Part shown: positions 1 to 6,335 of the stretch, piece by piece | How the letters are laid out: the number at the start of each line of letters is the position of its first letter | Position numbering within the stretch: position 1 is the first letter of the stretch | Origin: Candidatus Sumerlaeota bacterium | GTDB lineage: Bacteria; Sumerlaeota; Sumerlaeia; MVZB01; JAJFLK01 | Assembly (NCBI GenBank): GCA_021772735.1 | Contig: JAJFLK010000348.1 | Coordinates: 1 to 7,002, forward strand | Reading direction: 5' to 3' | DNA: 7,002 nt | Notes under the pieces: generated by a model | The model's database searches: none | Told to the model about the DNA's origin: nothing | Seen by the model: only the letters and a program-made list of their open reading frames with translations | Translations under genes and position numbers: made by a program

Positions 1-1
1 T

Positions 2-622
2 GAAATTTCGGATTCCGATATGAAGGCCATGATTGGAGGCAAGGGTCTTCTGACCGGCCGGCCTGTCGAGGCAATTGATTTGAGGATCGTCCGAAACGAT
101 TGGGGCCGGCCCATCGGTCCATTTTCGCCCGAGGCATTTGAGCGTGAATGCCTGGGAGTGGATGAGGCCGGCGAGATCGTCGTTCATGGCGATCACGTTC
201 TCAAAGGGTATCTCGATGGTAAGGGCGACGAGGAAACAAAATTCAAAATCGACGCGAAGATCTGGCACAGGACCGGCGACGCCGGATATCTCGATTCGAG
301 CGGGCGTCTGTGGCTGCTCGGACGATGCGCGGCGATCGTCATCGATGAACGCGGAACGATTTATCCGTTCGCGGTCGAGAGCGCCGTTCATCTGCAACCC
401 GGGGTGCGACGCGCCGCGTTTGTAATGCACAGGGGGAAGCGGACGCTGATCGTCGAGCCTGCCCATGCCGAAGCCGAGATCGACGAGCAGGCTCTGCGAG
501 AAGCTCTGCACTGGACCGAGATCGATAGCGTCATCAAAATTTCCCGGATTCCGCTCGATAAACGTCACAACGCCAAGGTTGATTATCCCGCACTCGAAAA
601 GCTCCTGGCCAAGATAGTTTAA
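2..622 (+). CDS. AMP-dependent acyl ligase (ANL superfamily, OleC-like), C-terminal part
   Basis: The frame is open from base 2 to a TAA at 620-622, so the gene enters from the left edge and its start and main N-terminal domain are missing. Counting from the ATG at base 20, I see GEIVVHG (51-57) followed by KGYLDG, then HRTGD (83-87), the ANL A7 motif whose Asp binds the ribose hydroxyls. After this comes the hinge-like GR at 101-102 and a C-terminal lid domain ending in KRHNAKVDY (181-189), where K186 fits the A10 catalytic lysine. The lid starts GRCAA rather than the usual GRxDD and continues with GTIYPFAVE. As I remember the family, this resembles the OleC/long-chain acyl-CoA ligase branch more than ordinary acetyl-CoA synthetases. 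The expected reaction is ATP-dependent adenylation of a fatty or beta-hydroxy acid in the cytoplasm. The substrate cannot be told from this fragment. It is convergent with the next gene. Confidence 0.88.
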   Translation, partial: EISDSDMKAMIGGKGLLTGRPVEAIDLRIVRNDWGRPIGPFSPEAFERECLGVDEAGEIVVHGDHVLKGYLDGKGDEETKFKIDAKIWHRTGDAGYLDSSGRLWLLGRCAAIVIDERGTIYPFAVESAVHLQPGVRRAAFVMHRGKRTLIVEPAHAEAEIDEQALREALHWTEIDSVIKISRIPLDKRHNAKVDYPALEKLLAKIV

Positions 623-685
623 CCGGCGATGCGGCGAAATGTGGCGAACCCTGAGTCACGCAATCTTCATCGCCGCCGATGCCGG
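623..685. other. Imperfect inverted repeat between convergent genes
   Basis: Immediately after the ligase stop codon, CCGGC and CGGCGA (623-637) can pair with TCGCCG and GCCGG (670-685) across a mismatched interior and a loop of about 32 bases. It lies between two convergent genes, where a terminator would be expected. There is no T-run on either side, so a rho-independent terminator is not supported. It may be a weak structure or chance in GC-rich DNA. Confidence 0.2.
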
Positions 686-760
686 AGCACGTAACTCATG
701 AACTTGCTGATCTTTGTCTGGCGTTTGAGATTCACAATCTTGTTTCCCAAAGATAGCCCA

Positions 761-1171
761 TCAAGGGGCGTCGCCTTCAAGCCAGGCTTCGATATGTCTA
801 CGGTTGATCGATCTGGCGAAGATTCCGTGGTATCGGGGCGTTCGCATTTCGCGGCCGATCACGAGCAACGTCGCAACCGACTGCAAGGCAAGAACGCGAA
901 ACCACGTAAACTCACCGGAGAAATTCCAGGCCGAAAAATTGGCGATAAAGAGTGCGCTCCACAAAAACTCCGCATTGCGATGGATTCGGAAAATATTGCA
1001 GAACAGGAAGAAGTGGCCGAGCGCGACGGGAAAGAGGATCGCCAACGATCCTATGCGCGCCCATGCAAACCATGTGGCCCATCCGCAAAACACGATTACT
1101 GCGCCGTCGCTCGCCGAGAACCGGAATCCGCATGTCCGACAGACAGGCTTGTGTTCAGCTTTCTCATTCAT
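761..1171 (-). CDS. Small CxxC membrane protein of unknown function
   Basis: A 136-residue protein with no function I can name. It begins with a short polar stretch holding a CRTC pair (C11 and C14), which could bind zinc or be a redox pair. A strongly hydrophobic region follows, with likely membrane spans at about 22-36, 39-60, 68-84 and possibly 90-107. The tail is polar and basic, with the string MRTPRYHGIFARSIN (109-123) that looks conserved in character. The ATG at 1171 lies 6 bases after the Nudix stop codon (1180-1178), and an AAGGA is placed about 10 bases upstream inside the Nudix 3' end. The two are therefore almost certainly co-transcribed and perhaps translationally coupled. Third codon positions are GC-rich in this frame, supporting real coding. 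A large plus-strand frame overlaps it but is arginine-rich and non-protein-like, so I take the minus strand as real. The protein should sit in the inner membrane. Confidence 0.75.
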   Translation of the reverse strand: MNEKAEHKPVCRTCGFRFSASDGAVIVFCGWATWFAWARIGSLAILFPVALGHFFLFCNIFRIHRNAEFLWSALFIANFSAWNFSGEFTWFRVLALQSVATLLVIGREMRTPRYHGIFARSINRRHIEAWLEGDAP

Positions 1172-1177
1172 CGCGGT

Positions 1178-1771
1178 TCAATCCTTGCTCTCGGATTCGT
1201 CGCCGACGGTTCGACTCGCGAAATAGAGCCCGGTATACACCTTGAGATCGATGAATGTTCCGCCGGCTTCTCTATGCTTCAGCCAGGCTTCGGCATCTCT
1301 CAGGGCGACCTTGTGGACCGTGATGTTCTCCGCTTCGTCCCCGCCTCCCTCGCCGACCCGCACCAGGCCCACAGCACGGTATAGGATGACAGATTCGTCG
1401 GACAGACCGGGCGAGGTCGGTCCGCATGCGATTCGCTCCATGCTTCGGGCCGCATAGCCGGTCTCTTCAACCAGTTCCCGCATCGCGGCCTCGGCCGGAT
1501 CTTCGTTCTCTTCTCCCGCAATATCGCCGACGAGCCCGGCAGGCAGCTCAATGACCGTCCCGCCGAGCGGGGGCCGGAGCTGCTCGACCAGAATGATTTC
1601 GTCGGCCTCGTTGACGGCCAGGATCATGATCACCCCCGTCGAACGTTTGCGTGCGGCGTATTCCCAGCCGTTCCGGCTCACGAATTGCAGGTGCTCGCCT
1701 TCATAGATGACGGTCGGCAGTTGGGCTTGCGGAACGCCACCTCGCGGATCCGAGCTCGTTTGTTCGCTCAT
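1178..1771 (-). CDS. Nudix hydrolase, ADP-ribose pyrophosphatase type
   Basis: A 197-residue protein. It likely hydrolyses a nucleoside diphosphate derivative such as ADP-ribose to AMP plus ribose-5-phosphate in the cytoplasm. The signature ELPAG (75-79), typical of the ADP-ribose/sugar branch, is followed by the Nudix helix RELVEETGY (98-106), whose glutamates bind the divalent metal. Between the ELPAG glycine and the next conserved Glu the loop is longer than the canonical five residues (GLVGDIAGEENE), an acidic insertion of about six residues. Downstream, GPTSPGLSDE and GGGDEAENITVH match the usual substrate-binding loop region of such enzymes. Length is normal for the family. The start at 1771 is chosen because GAGAGGA lies 5 bases upstream. 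The frame is open a further 60 codons upstream to about 1951 but has no ATG there. It is the first gene of a pair with the small membrane protein. Confidence 0.93.
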   Translation of the reverse strand: MSEQTSSDPRGGVPQAQLPTVIYEGEHLQFVSRNGWEYAARKRSTGVIMILAVNEADEIILVEQLRPPLGGTVIELPAGLVGDIAGEENEDPAEAAMRELVEETGYAARSMERIACGPTSPGLSDESVILYRAVGLVRVGEGGGDEAENITVHKVALRDAEAWLKHREAGGTFIDLKVYTGLYFASRTVGDESESKD

Positions 1772-1776
1772 GCTAT

Positions 1777-1783
1777 TCCTCTC
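1777..1783 (-). promoter_or_regulatory. Ribosome binding site of the Nudix gene
   Basis: On the minus strand GAGAGGA lies 5 bases before the ATG at 1771. It fixes the start inside a frame that stays open further upstream. Confidence 0.7.
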
Positions 1784-1867
1784 GTCTGGTTGTTCGCGAT
1801 TGAGGTTACGCCCCGGGTCGGGCAGCCGGCGATTAGTCTCGTAACCGCGATAGGCGACCTTCGTTTT

Positions 1868-1897
1868 ATTGTAACCGATAGGCTCGGCGGGCGGCAG
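1868..1897 (-). promoter_or_regulatory. Possible promoter of the Nudix/membrane-protein pair
   Basis: On the minus strand a TACAAT (1873-1868) matches five of six bases of the -10 consensus. The hexamer about 18 bases upstream, CTGCCG (1897-1892), is only a weak -35 match. Transcription would begin about 90 bases before the Nudix ATG. The site lies inside the coding-like stretch described in the next entry, so it may be fortuitous. Confidence 0.3.
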
Positions 1898-2402
1898 GAG
1901 CTGAGCGAAAATCTCAAGCCGATTCAGCTCTTCATTCGTGCGAGATTTTCCTTATCCTTCTTGCGATCATAGATCATCGCTTCGGGCATCGCCTTGATCT
2001 TCTTGCGCCCGCCGATCGGCGAGAGATTGAACAGGTACGTGAGACGGGTGAATGGAAGCGACCGATGAATACGTTGTCGAACCTGGTGCGCAATGTCTGG
2101 GGAGGTGGCCGAGAATGTGCTCTCGGCTTCGGGAAGAAAAGGGCCTGAGGCTTTGCCTTCGATATCGTCCCGGGGTCGCAGGGTTGATCGATCGCACCAC
2201 CACTAAGATCGGCTTCGCGAATCGGCCTTGTCGCAACGAATCCGAAAACCGCTTGCAAAGTGGGCGGACGGGGCCGAAGATCGTGGCCATCGTCGCAGAA
2301 GATACATGCACTTGAGCGGCGGAGCCGTCGGCGCCTCGCCCGTAAGTGAGCCGTCGGGATTGCGGCCCGGCTGTGAATTAAATCAAGGACTGCAAGCGCT
2401 TG

Positions 2403-2406
2403 GGAG
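2403..2406 (+). promoter_or_regulatory. Ribosome binding site deciding the kinase start
   Basis: GGAG at 2403-2406 abuts the ATG at 2407, too close to serve it, but lies 9 bases before the ATG at 2416. This favours the second ATG. A possible -10-like TTAAAT lies at 2378-2383 without a convincing -35. Confidence 0.5.
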
Positions 2407-2415
2407 ATGCCGCCG

Positions 2416-5400
2416 ATGGAGCTGAAAGAGGGTCAGACACTCGGGTCTCACTACGAGGTCATCGCGACCCTGGGCGAAGGCGGGATGGGCGAGGTCTATC
2501 GCGCGAGGGATTTGAAGTTGGACCGCGAGGTCGCGATCAAGATCCTGCCGCGAAGGCTTGCGGATAAAAAACAATCACGCGAGCGATTCGAACGCGAGGC
2601 CAAGGCGCTCGCGGGGCTGAATCATTCGAACATACTGGCGATCTACGATTTCGGCGATGAGGCCGAGGTTTCGTTTGCCGTCACCGAATTGCTGGAAGGC
2701 AAGACGATTCGCGACGTCATTCGCGAGCGCGCGCCGTTGCCCGTCCACGAGCTGCTCGATATCGCGACCCAGGCCGCGCGCGGCCTGGCCGTGGCCCACG
2801 GCCAGCACATCGTCCACCGAGACATCAAGCCGGAGAACCTCTTCCTGACAGAGAGAGGTGAAGTGAAGGTCCTTGATTTCGGGCTGGCTCGATCCGAGCC
2901 CGAGGGTACCTTTCAGACCCTGGCAAACGAGGACGGCGGGGGGACGGTGCCGCTGATGACGACGCCCGGAACGATCCTGGGCACGATTGGATACATGGCT
3001 CCCGAACAAGCCAGGGGCGAGACGGCGACGGCGAAGAGCGACGTATTCTCGCTTGGGTGCGTTCTCTATGAACTGGCGACAGGTAAACAGCCGTTCGCGC
3101 GTAAGAGCGCGGCCGAGACGCTGGCGGCTGTGATCAATGAAACGCCGGCGCCTCTAAAGGACATGGCCGGCGATGCGCCGGTGGACTTGATCTCAATTAT
3201 CGAAAAATCGCTGGCTAAAGAGCCTGAAGGACGCTACTCGACGGCGGCCGAACTCGAAGCTGACCTGACGGCGATGCTCGATGCAATGACCGCCGGCGAA
3301 CAGGGGAGCGCGAAGTTGGGCATTGCCGGCCTGGCCGCGGCGGCGGCCGTTTTAGCCATCGGCGTGGCGATCGCAATTCCGTATGTCCGCAAACAGCGCG
3401 CGATCACCGAAGCTCGTCAGGTCACCGTGCCGCGAGTCGTCGAGCTCATCGACGCCGGGGAATATGTCGCGGCCTTTGACCTGGGAATGGATGCCAAAGA
3501 GACGATCCCGGACGATCCGATTCTGGACGATGTGCTGATGCAGATCACGAATGACATCTCCGTCCACACGGTTCCGGCTGGGGCGTCTGTGGCATTCAAG
3601 CCCTACGGTGATGTGGACGGGCCGTGGCGCGAGCTCGGCGAGACGCCGATCGATGATGTCCGACTGCCCGAAGGGATCTTCCGTTGGAGAATCGAGAAGG
3701 ACGGATATGAGCCACTCGAGCTCGGGCGAGCCATTAAGCAGTCGTATGTTTCCAAATTCTTTGAAGATTCGGGCGCCGAGCGGCCCAGCGACGGGACGGA
3801 TTATTGGAACTACAATTTGACCGAGGCGGGCGGGCTGCCTGAGGGCATGGTCTTCGCAGAGGGCGGAAAGTTCGGGACATCGCTTACCGGGTTTTCGCTT
3901 ATCGATCTCGCTGAGCTGGATAGCTTCTACATCGACCGAACCGAAGTAACGAACGCAGAGTTCAAGAAATTTGTGATCGCGGGTGGCTACACAAGGCCCG
4001 AATATTGGAAAGAAGCCTTCGTTCAAGACGGGGAAGAGATCCAATTCGCGCAGGCCATCAGATCCTTCGTGGATTCAACCGGACAGCCGGGCCCTTCGAC
4101 CTGGATCGCCGGTGACCATCCCGAGGGAAAGGCCGATCATCCGGTCTCCGGGGTGAGCTGGTTCGAGGCGGCGGCCTATGCGCGATTTGTGGGCAAGCGT
4201 TTGCCGACGTTATACGACTGGGTTCGCGCCGCGATACCAAGCGGGGAGATCGGCAGCCCGATGGCGCCGGAGGTCGTGCCCCTTTCAAACTTCGCTTCGA
4301 GCGGGACAAGGGTTGTCGGTGCGAAGGAAAATGTCGGCCCGGTGGGCGCCGTGGACCTGGCCGGGAACGTGCGTGAATGGTGCTGGAATGCCAGCGGAAT
4401 CAGGCGCTATGCGTTGGGAGGGGCAGCGGGCGATCCGGTTTATACGTTCGGCGAATCCAACGCCGATGTGCCTTGGTCGCGCGATGCGACTAAAGGCTTT
4501 CGGTGTGTGAAATACGTCTCCGAGTTTGGCCCTCGAACGGAATTGGCCCTCCCTATTGAACAGAATTTCCCTGACTACGGGCAAATCGAGCCCGCGCCAG
4601 ATCAGGTGATCGCTTTCCTGGCAGGGCAGGCCGAATTCGATCCGATGCCGCTCCGGCCCAAGGTTGAGGGTGAGAACGATGAGAACCCCTATAGCCTGCG
4701 TGAAGACGTGACGATCGACGCGGTTTATCGCGGCGAACGAATCATCCTCCATATCGATCTGCCCAGGAACGCGATGCCGCCCTACCAGCCCGTCGTGTTT
4801 CTCTCGGGGGTCAATATGGTGTTGGTGCGCGAGTTTAGCGCGGCGGTTGACGCGGACTTTATAGATTTCGTCATGAAGAGTGGACGCGCTCTGATCCGGC
4901 CCGAGTTTTCCGGCGCGTATAGCCGCAACGACGGGAGCGGCGCGCAAAGGTTGTTCTCGCCTCGCGACTCGGGCAACCTGTTCCGCGAATGGCGCCAGGA
5001 TATGGTGCGCACGCTCGATTACATGGAAACGCGTCCGGACCTCGATATGAACCGTGTGGCCTATTTGGGAATGAGTCTCGGCGCCTTGGCGGCGCCGAAC
5101 CTGGCCTCAGAGCACGACCGATTTGACGCGATGATCTTGATCAGCGGCGGTTTTCCGCTGGACGGCGGCCAGCCGGGTGTGCTCGTGGCATGGGCAAACC
5201 GCGCTACCGCGCCGACCCTAATGTTGAACGGGCGTTATGATTTCACGTTCCCGCTCGAATCTCACCAGAAGCCTTTGTATGAGCAGCTCGGCGCGGCCCC
5301 CGGGGACAAGCGACACGTCGTTTACGAGACGGGGCACTCGCCGCTTCCGTGGCTTGAGGTGACTCGCGAGTCGCTGGCGTGGATGGATAAGTATCTGGGG

Positions 5401-5424
5401 CCGACCAAACGCATTGGTCAATGA
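2416..5424 (+). CDS. Ser/Thr kinase - PEGA - SUMF1/FGE-like - alpha/beta hydrolase fusion
   Basis: A 1002-residue multidomain membrane protein (residues counted from 2416). Residues about 13-288 are an eukaryote-type Ser/Thr kinase: glycine loop LGEGGMGEV (19-27), VAIK lysine 42, HRDIKPEN with catalytic Asp136, DFG at 154-156, APE at 195-197 and SDVFSLGCVLYELATG after it. All key residues are present, so it should be active. A single hydrophobic segment (about 301-323) follows. Residues about 383-437 resemble a PEGA domain (VPAGASV, LGETPIDDVRLPEGIF, KDGYEPL). Residues about 475-700 are SUMF1/FGE-like (YIDRTEVTNAEF, DHPVSGVSWFEAAAYA, GKRLPTLYDW, DLAGNVREW, GFRC). Residues about 745-999 are an alpha/beta hydrolase with nucleophile GMSLG (Ser887), Asp942 in GRYDF and His974 in TGHSP. 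As I recall, this architecture is known in Acidobacteriota-like genomes. Its substrate and signal are unknown. The alternative start at 2407 would add three residues. Confidence 0.95.
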   Translation: MELKEGQTLGSHYEVIATLGEGGMGEVYRARDLKLDREVAIKILPRRLADKKQSRERFEREAKALAGLNHSNILAIYDFGDEAEVSFAVTELLEGKTIRDVIRERAPLPVHELLDIATQAARGLAVAHGQHIVHRDIKPENLFLTERGEVKVLDFGLARSEPEGTFQTLANEDGGGTVPLMTTPGTILGTIGYMAPEQARGETATAKSDVFSLGCVLYELATGKQPFARKSAAETLAAVINETPAPLKDMAGDAPVDLISIIEKSLAKEPEGRYSTAAELEADLTAMLDAMTAGEQGSAKLGIAGLAAAAAVLAIGVAIAIPYVRKQRAITEARQVTVPRVVELIDAGEYVAAFDLGMDAKETIPDDPILDDVLMQITNDISVHTVPAGASVAFKPYGDVDGPWRELGETPIDDVRLPEGIFRWRIEKDGYEPLELGRAIKQSYVSKFFEDSGAERPSDGTDYWNYNLTEAGGLPEGMVFAEGGKFGTSLTGFSLIDLAELDSFYIDRTEVTNAEFKKFVIAGGYTRPEYWKEAFVQDGEEIQFAQAIRSFVDSTGQPGPSTWIAGDHPEGKADHPVSGVSWFEAAAYARFVGKRLPTLYDWVRAAIPSGEIGSPMAPEVVPLSNFASSGTRVVGAKENVGPVGAVDLAGNVREWCWNASGIRRYALGGAAGDPVYTFGESNADVPWSRDATKGFRCVKYVSEFGPRTELALPIEQNFPDYGQIEPAPDQVIAFLAGQAEFDPMPLRPKVEGENDENPYSLREDVTIDAVYRGERIILHIDLPRNAMPPYQPVVFLSGVNMVLVREFSAAVDADFIDFVMKSGRALIRPEFSGAYSRNDGSGAQRLFSPRDSGNLFREWRQDMVRTLDYMETRPDLDMNRVAYLGMSLGALAAPNLASEHDRFDAMILISGGFPLDGGQPGVLVAWANRATAPTLMLNGRYDFTFPLESHQKPLYEQLGAAPGDKRHVVYETGHSPLPWLEVTRESLAWMDKYLGPTKRIGQ

Positions 5425-5637
5425 GACCGAGCGACGCAGACGACTCAATACCCCGTATCCCCAGTCAACGGCCCCCAGGGGCCAGTTCCTCTGCTTCCTA
5501 CCGAAACCCTTCGAGGCAGTGCAGGCGACGTTGTCCGTGCAGAACCACGCGGCGTCCGTCGCTCGTGCGGCGCAGGCTCACGCGGCTGCCCGGGCGCGGA
5601 GCGGGCTCAAACCGATATCGGCGAATCTTCGGCCGCA
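5425..5637 (+). other. Intergenic stretch after the kinase gene, with a weak hairpin
   Basis: I see no credible gene here; the open frames are arginine- and proline-rich in a GC-rich composition. A short palindrome, GGCCC-CCAG-GGGCC at 5470-5483, lies 46 bases after the kinase stop. It could be part of a terminator, but no T-run follows (AGTTCCTCTG), so I do not call one. The rest shows no clear repeat or site. Confidence 0.4.
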
Positions 5638-5666
5638 TTGACACACTTCTCCCGCGCGGGCACAAT
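5638..5666 (+). promoter_or_regulatory. Sigma-70-type promoter of tRNA-Cys
   Basis: A perfect -35 TTGACA (5638-5643) is followed after exactly 17 bases by CACAAT (5661-5666), a four-of-six match to TATAAT that keeps the key A2 and T6. Transcription would start near 5673, giving a leader of about 75 bases before the tRNA. Position upstream of a stable RNA gene and the ideal spacing support it. The GC-rich stretch CCCGCGCGGG sits in the spacer. Confidence 0.65.
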
Positions 5667-5748
5667 ATAGGGCTTGCGCGCTCTGTGGTTAGGCCGATGC
5701 CGATCTTAGAACCGGAATGTGTGAATCGCGCCCGGACCGCCCTCAAGT

Positions 5749-5825
5749 GGAGACGTGGCCAAGTGGTCTAAGGCGGAGGACTGCAAATCCTCTATTCGTG
5801 GGTTCGAATCCCACCGTCTCCTCCA
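5749..5825 (+). tRNA. tRNA-Cys (anticodon GCA), CCA encoded
   Basis: The full cloverleaf can be folded by hand. The acceptor GGAGACG (5749-5755) pairs with CGTCTCC (5815-5821). The D stem is GCC (5758-5760) with GGC (5772-5774). The anticodon stem is GAGGA/TCCTC around the loop CTGCAAA (5781-5787), giving anticodon GCA at 5783-5785. The T arm is GTGGG/CCCAC with the loop TTCGAAT. The discriminator base is T (5822), the U73 expected for tRNA-Cys, and CCA (5823-5825) is encoded in the genome. It decodes UGC/UGU and stands alone here, with the promoter above; no other tRNA follows. The pyrimidine-rich CTCCTCTTTTCT just after it may help termination, but no clear hairpin is present. Confidence 0.97.
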
Positions 5826-5921
5826 TCTCCTCTTTTCTAAACTCAATAAATCCAAAACTATTTTTCAGACTGGCGTGTATCGCCTTTCCGGACTCTGAAG
5901 GCGAGGACTTTGTCGATCAGG

Positions 5922-5941
5922 TGACCTTCCCTGACCTTCCC
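5922..5941 (+). repeat. Perfect tandem duplication of a 10-base unit
   Basis: TGACCTTCCC occurs twice head to tail (5922-5931 and 5932-5941). A third copy is not present. It looks like a small slippage duplication in non-coding DNA. Confidence 0.6.
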
Positions 5942-5977
5942 TCCAAAAATAGGACCACGCTGAGTTAGAGGATGTGA

Positions 5978-6219
5978 AAACTGCCGGATTACGAGTAAGA
6001 GCACAACTTTGCGGACAACTGTTCCCAGGACGAGACGCTGGCGAAGCTCAAAGAGTTCGCGGCCGGGGATGCCCGAGCCAAGGTGATCGCAAACGCGAGC
6101 AATTTCGGGCCGACGCGTTCGGTGTTCAATGCGGTCAATGAGATCAGGCCCCTTCCAGCGATCGTGCGGGCGTTCTTACACTCGTCCAGGAGAAATCCGA
6201 CGTCACGAGGGCGGCCTGA
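5978..6219 (+). pseudogene. Probable gene remnant downstream of tRNA-Cys
   Basis: In one plus frame, coding-like sequence runs KLPDYE, then an in-frame TAA (5996-5998), then EHNFADNCSQDETLAKLKEF and, after AAGDARAK, VIANASNFGPTRSVFN and EIRPLPAIVRA. Third positions are mostly G or C. Near 6170 the frame appears to slip: the neighbouring frame continues VLTLVQEKSDVTRAA to a TGA at 6217-6219. A stop codon and a frameshift in about 80 codons, with no start signal, suggest the 3' remnant of a dead gene. I cannot name the family. The antisense frame over the same DNA is a shadow. Upstream DNA (5826-5977) is AT-richer and holds no gene; one plus frame there reads CIAFPDSEGEDFVDQV and could be more of the same remnant. 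From 6220 to 6335 I see nothing. Confidence 0.4.
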
Positions 6220-6335
6220 AGCCGCGCCCAGCATCCGAAGGGACGAAACGAACGCACAGACTCCGGGACCGCCACCCCTGATTCCATCTTCGAAAATGTC
6301 TCCCAACTTTGTGACTCTTGCTCCGGGACACGCAT

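Larger units (their letters stand above)
1772..2382 (-). pseudogene. Possible frameshifted gene remnant in the Nudix-kinase gap
   Basis: No intact gene fills this 640-base gap, but on the minus strand coding-like stretches follow each other in different frames. From 2382 one frame reads NPDGSLTGEAPTAPPL. A second, around 2295-2165, reads MATIFGPVRPLCK and later KPILVVVRSINPATPG. A third is open from 2202 to a TGA at 1926-1924 and contains FTRLTYLFNLSPIGGRKK then MPEAMIYDRKKDKENLAR. A fourth is open from 1951 to the Nudix ATG and contains NEELNRLEIFAQLLPP then IGYNKTKVAYRGYE. Within each stretch third positions are mostly G or C and the residue mix is protein-like. The handovers suggest about three single-base indels in one gene of roughly 190 residues. 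I do not recognise the product. Genuine decay and sequencing or assembly indels are both possible, and chance in GC-rich DNA is not excluded. Confidence 0.35.

Noticed and set aside
698..1384. Long plus-strand open frame of 228 codons over the membrane protein and Nudix genes
   Set aside because: It is antisense to two genes with clear protein character (Nudix box, membrane spans), has a charged low-complexity composition and no recognisable motif.
2101..2190. GGAGGTGGCCGAG at 2101, resembling the 5' end of a tRNA-Ser
   Set aside because: No anticodon stem, T arm or matching acceptor strand can be formed downstream.
3352..4044. Minus-strand open frame of 230 codons inside the kinase gene
   Set aside because: It lies fully antisense to the PEGA and SUMF1-like coding sequence, whose frame has clear domain motifs.
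6207..6231. Hairpin GCGGC-CTGAA-GCCGC near 6211 as terminator of the minus-strand gene
   Set aside because: The stem is short and no T-run follows on either strand; it lies over 100 bases past the stop codon.
5798..6335. Search for a repeat of the tRNA-Cys 3' end as an attachment site
   Set aside because: No second copy of the T-arm/acceptor sequence and no integrase gene are visible in the window.
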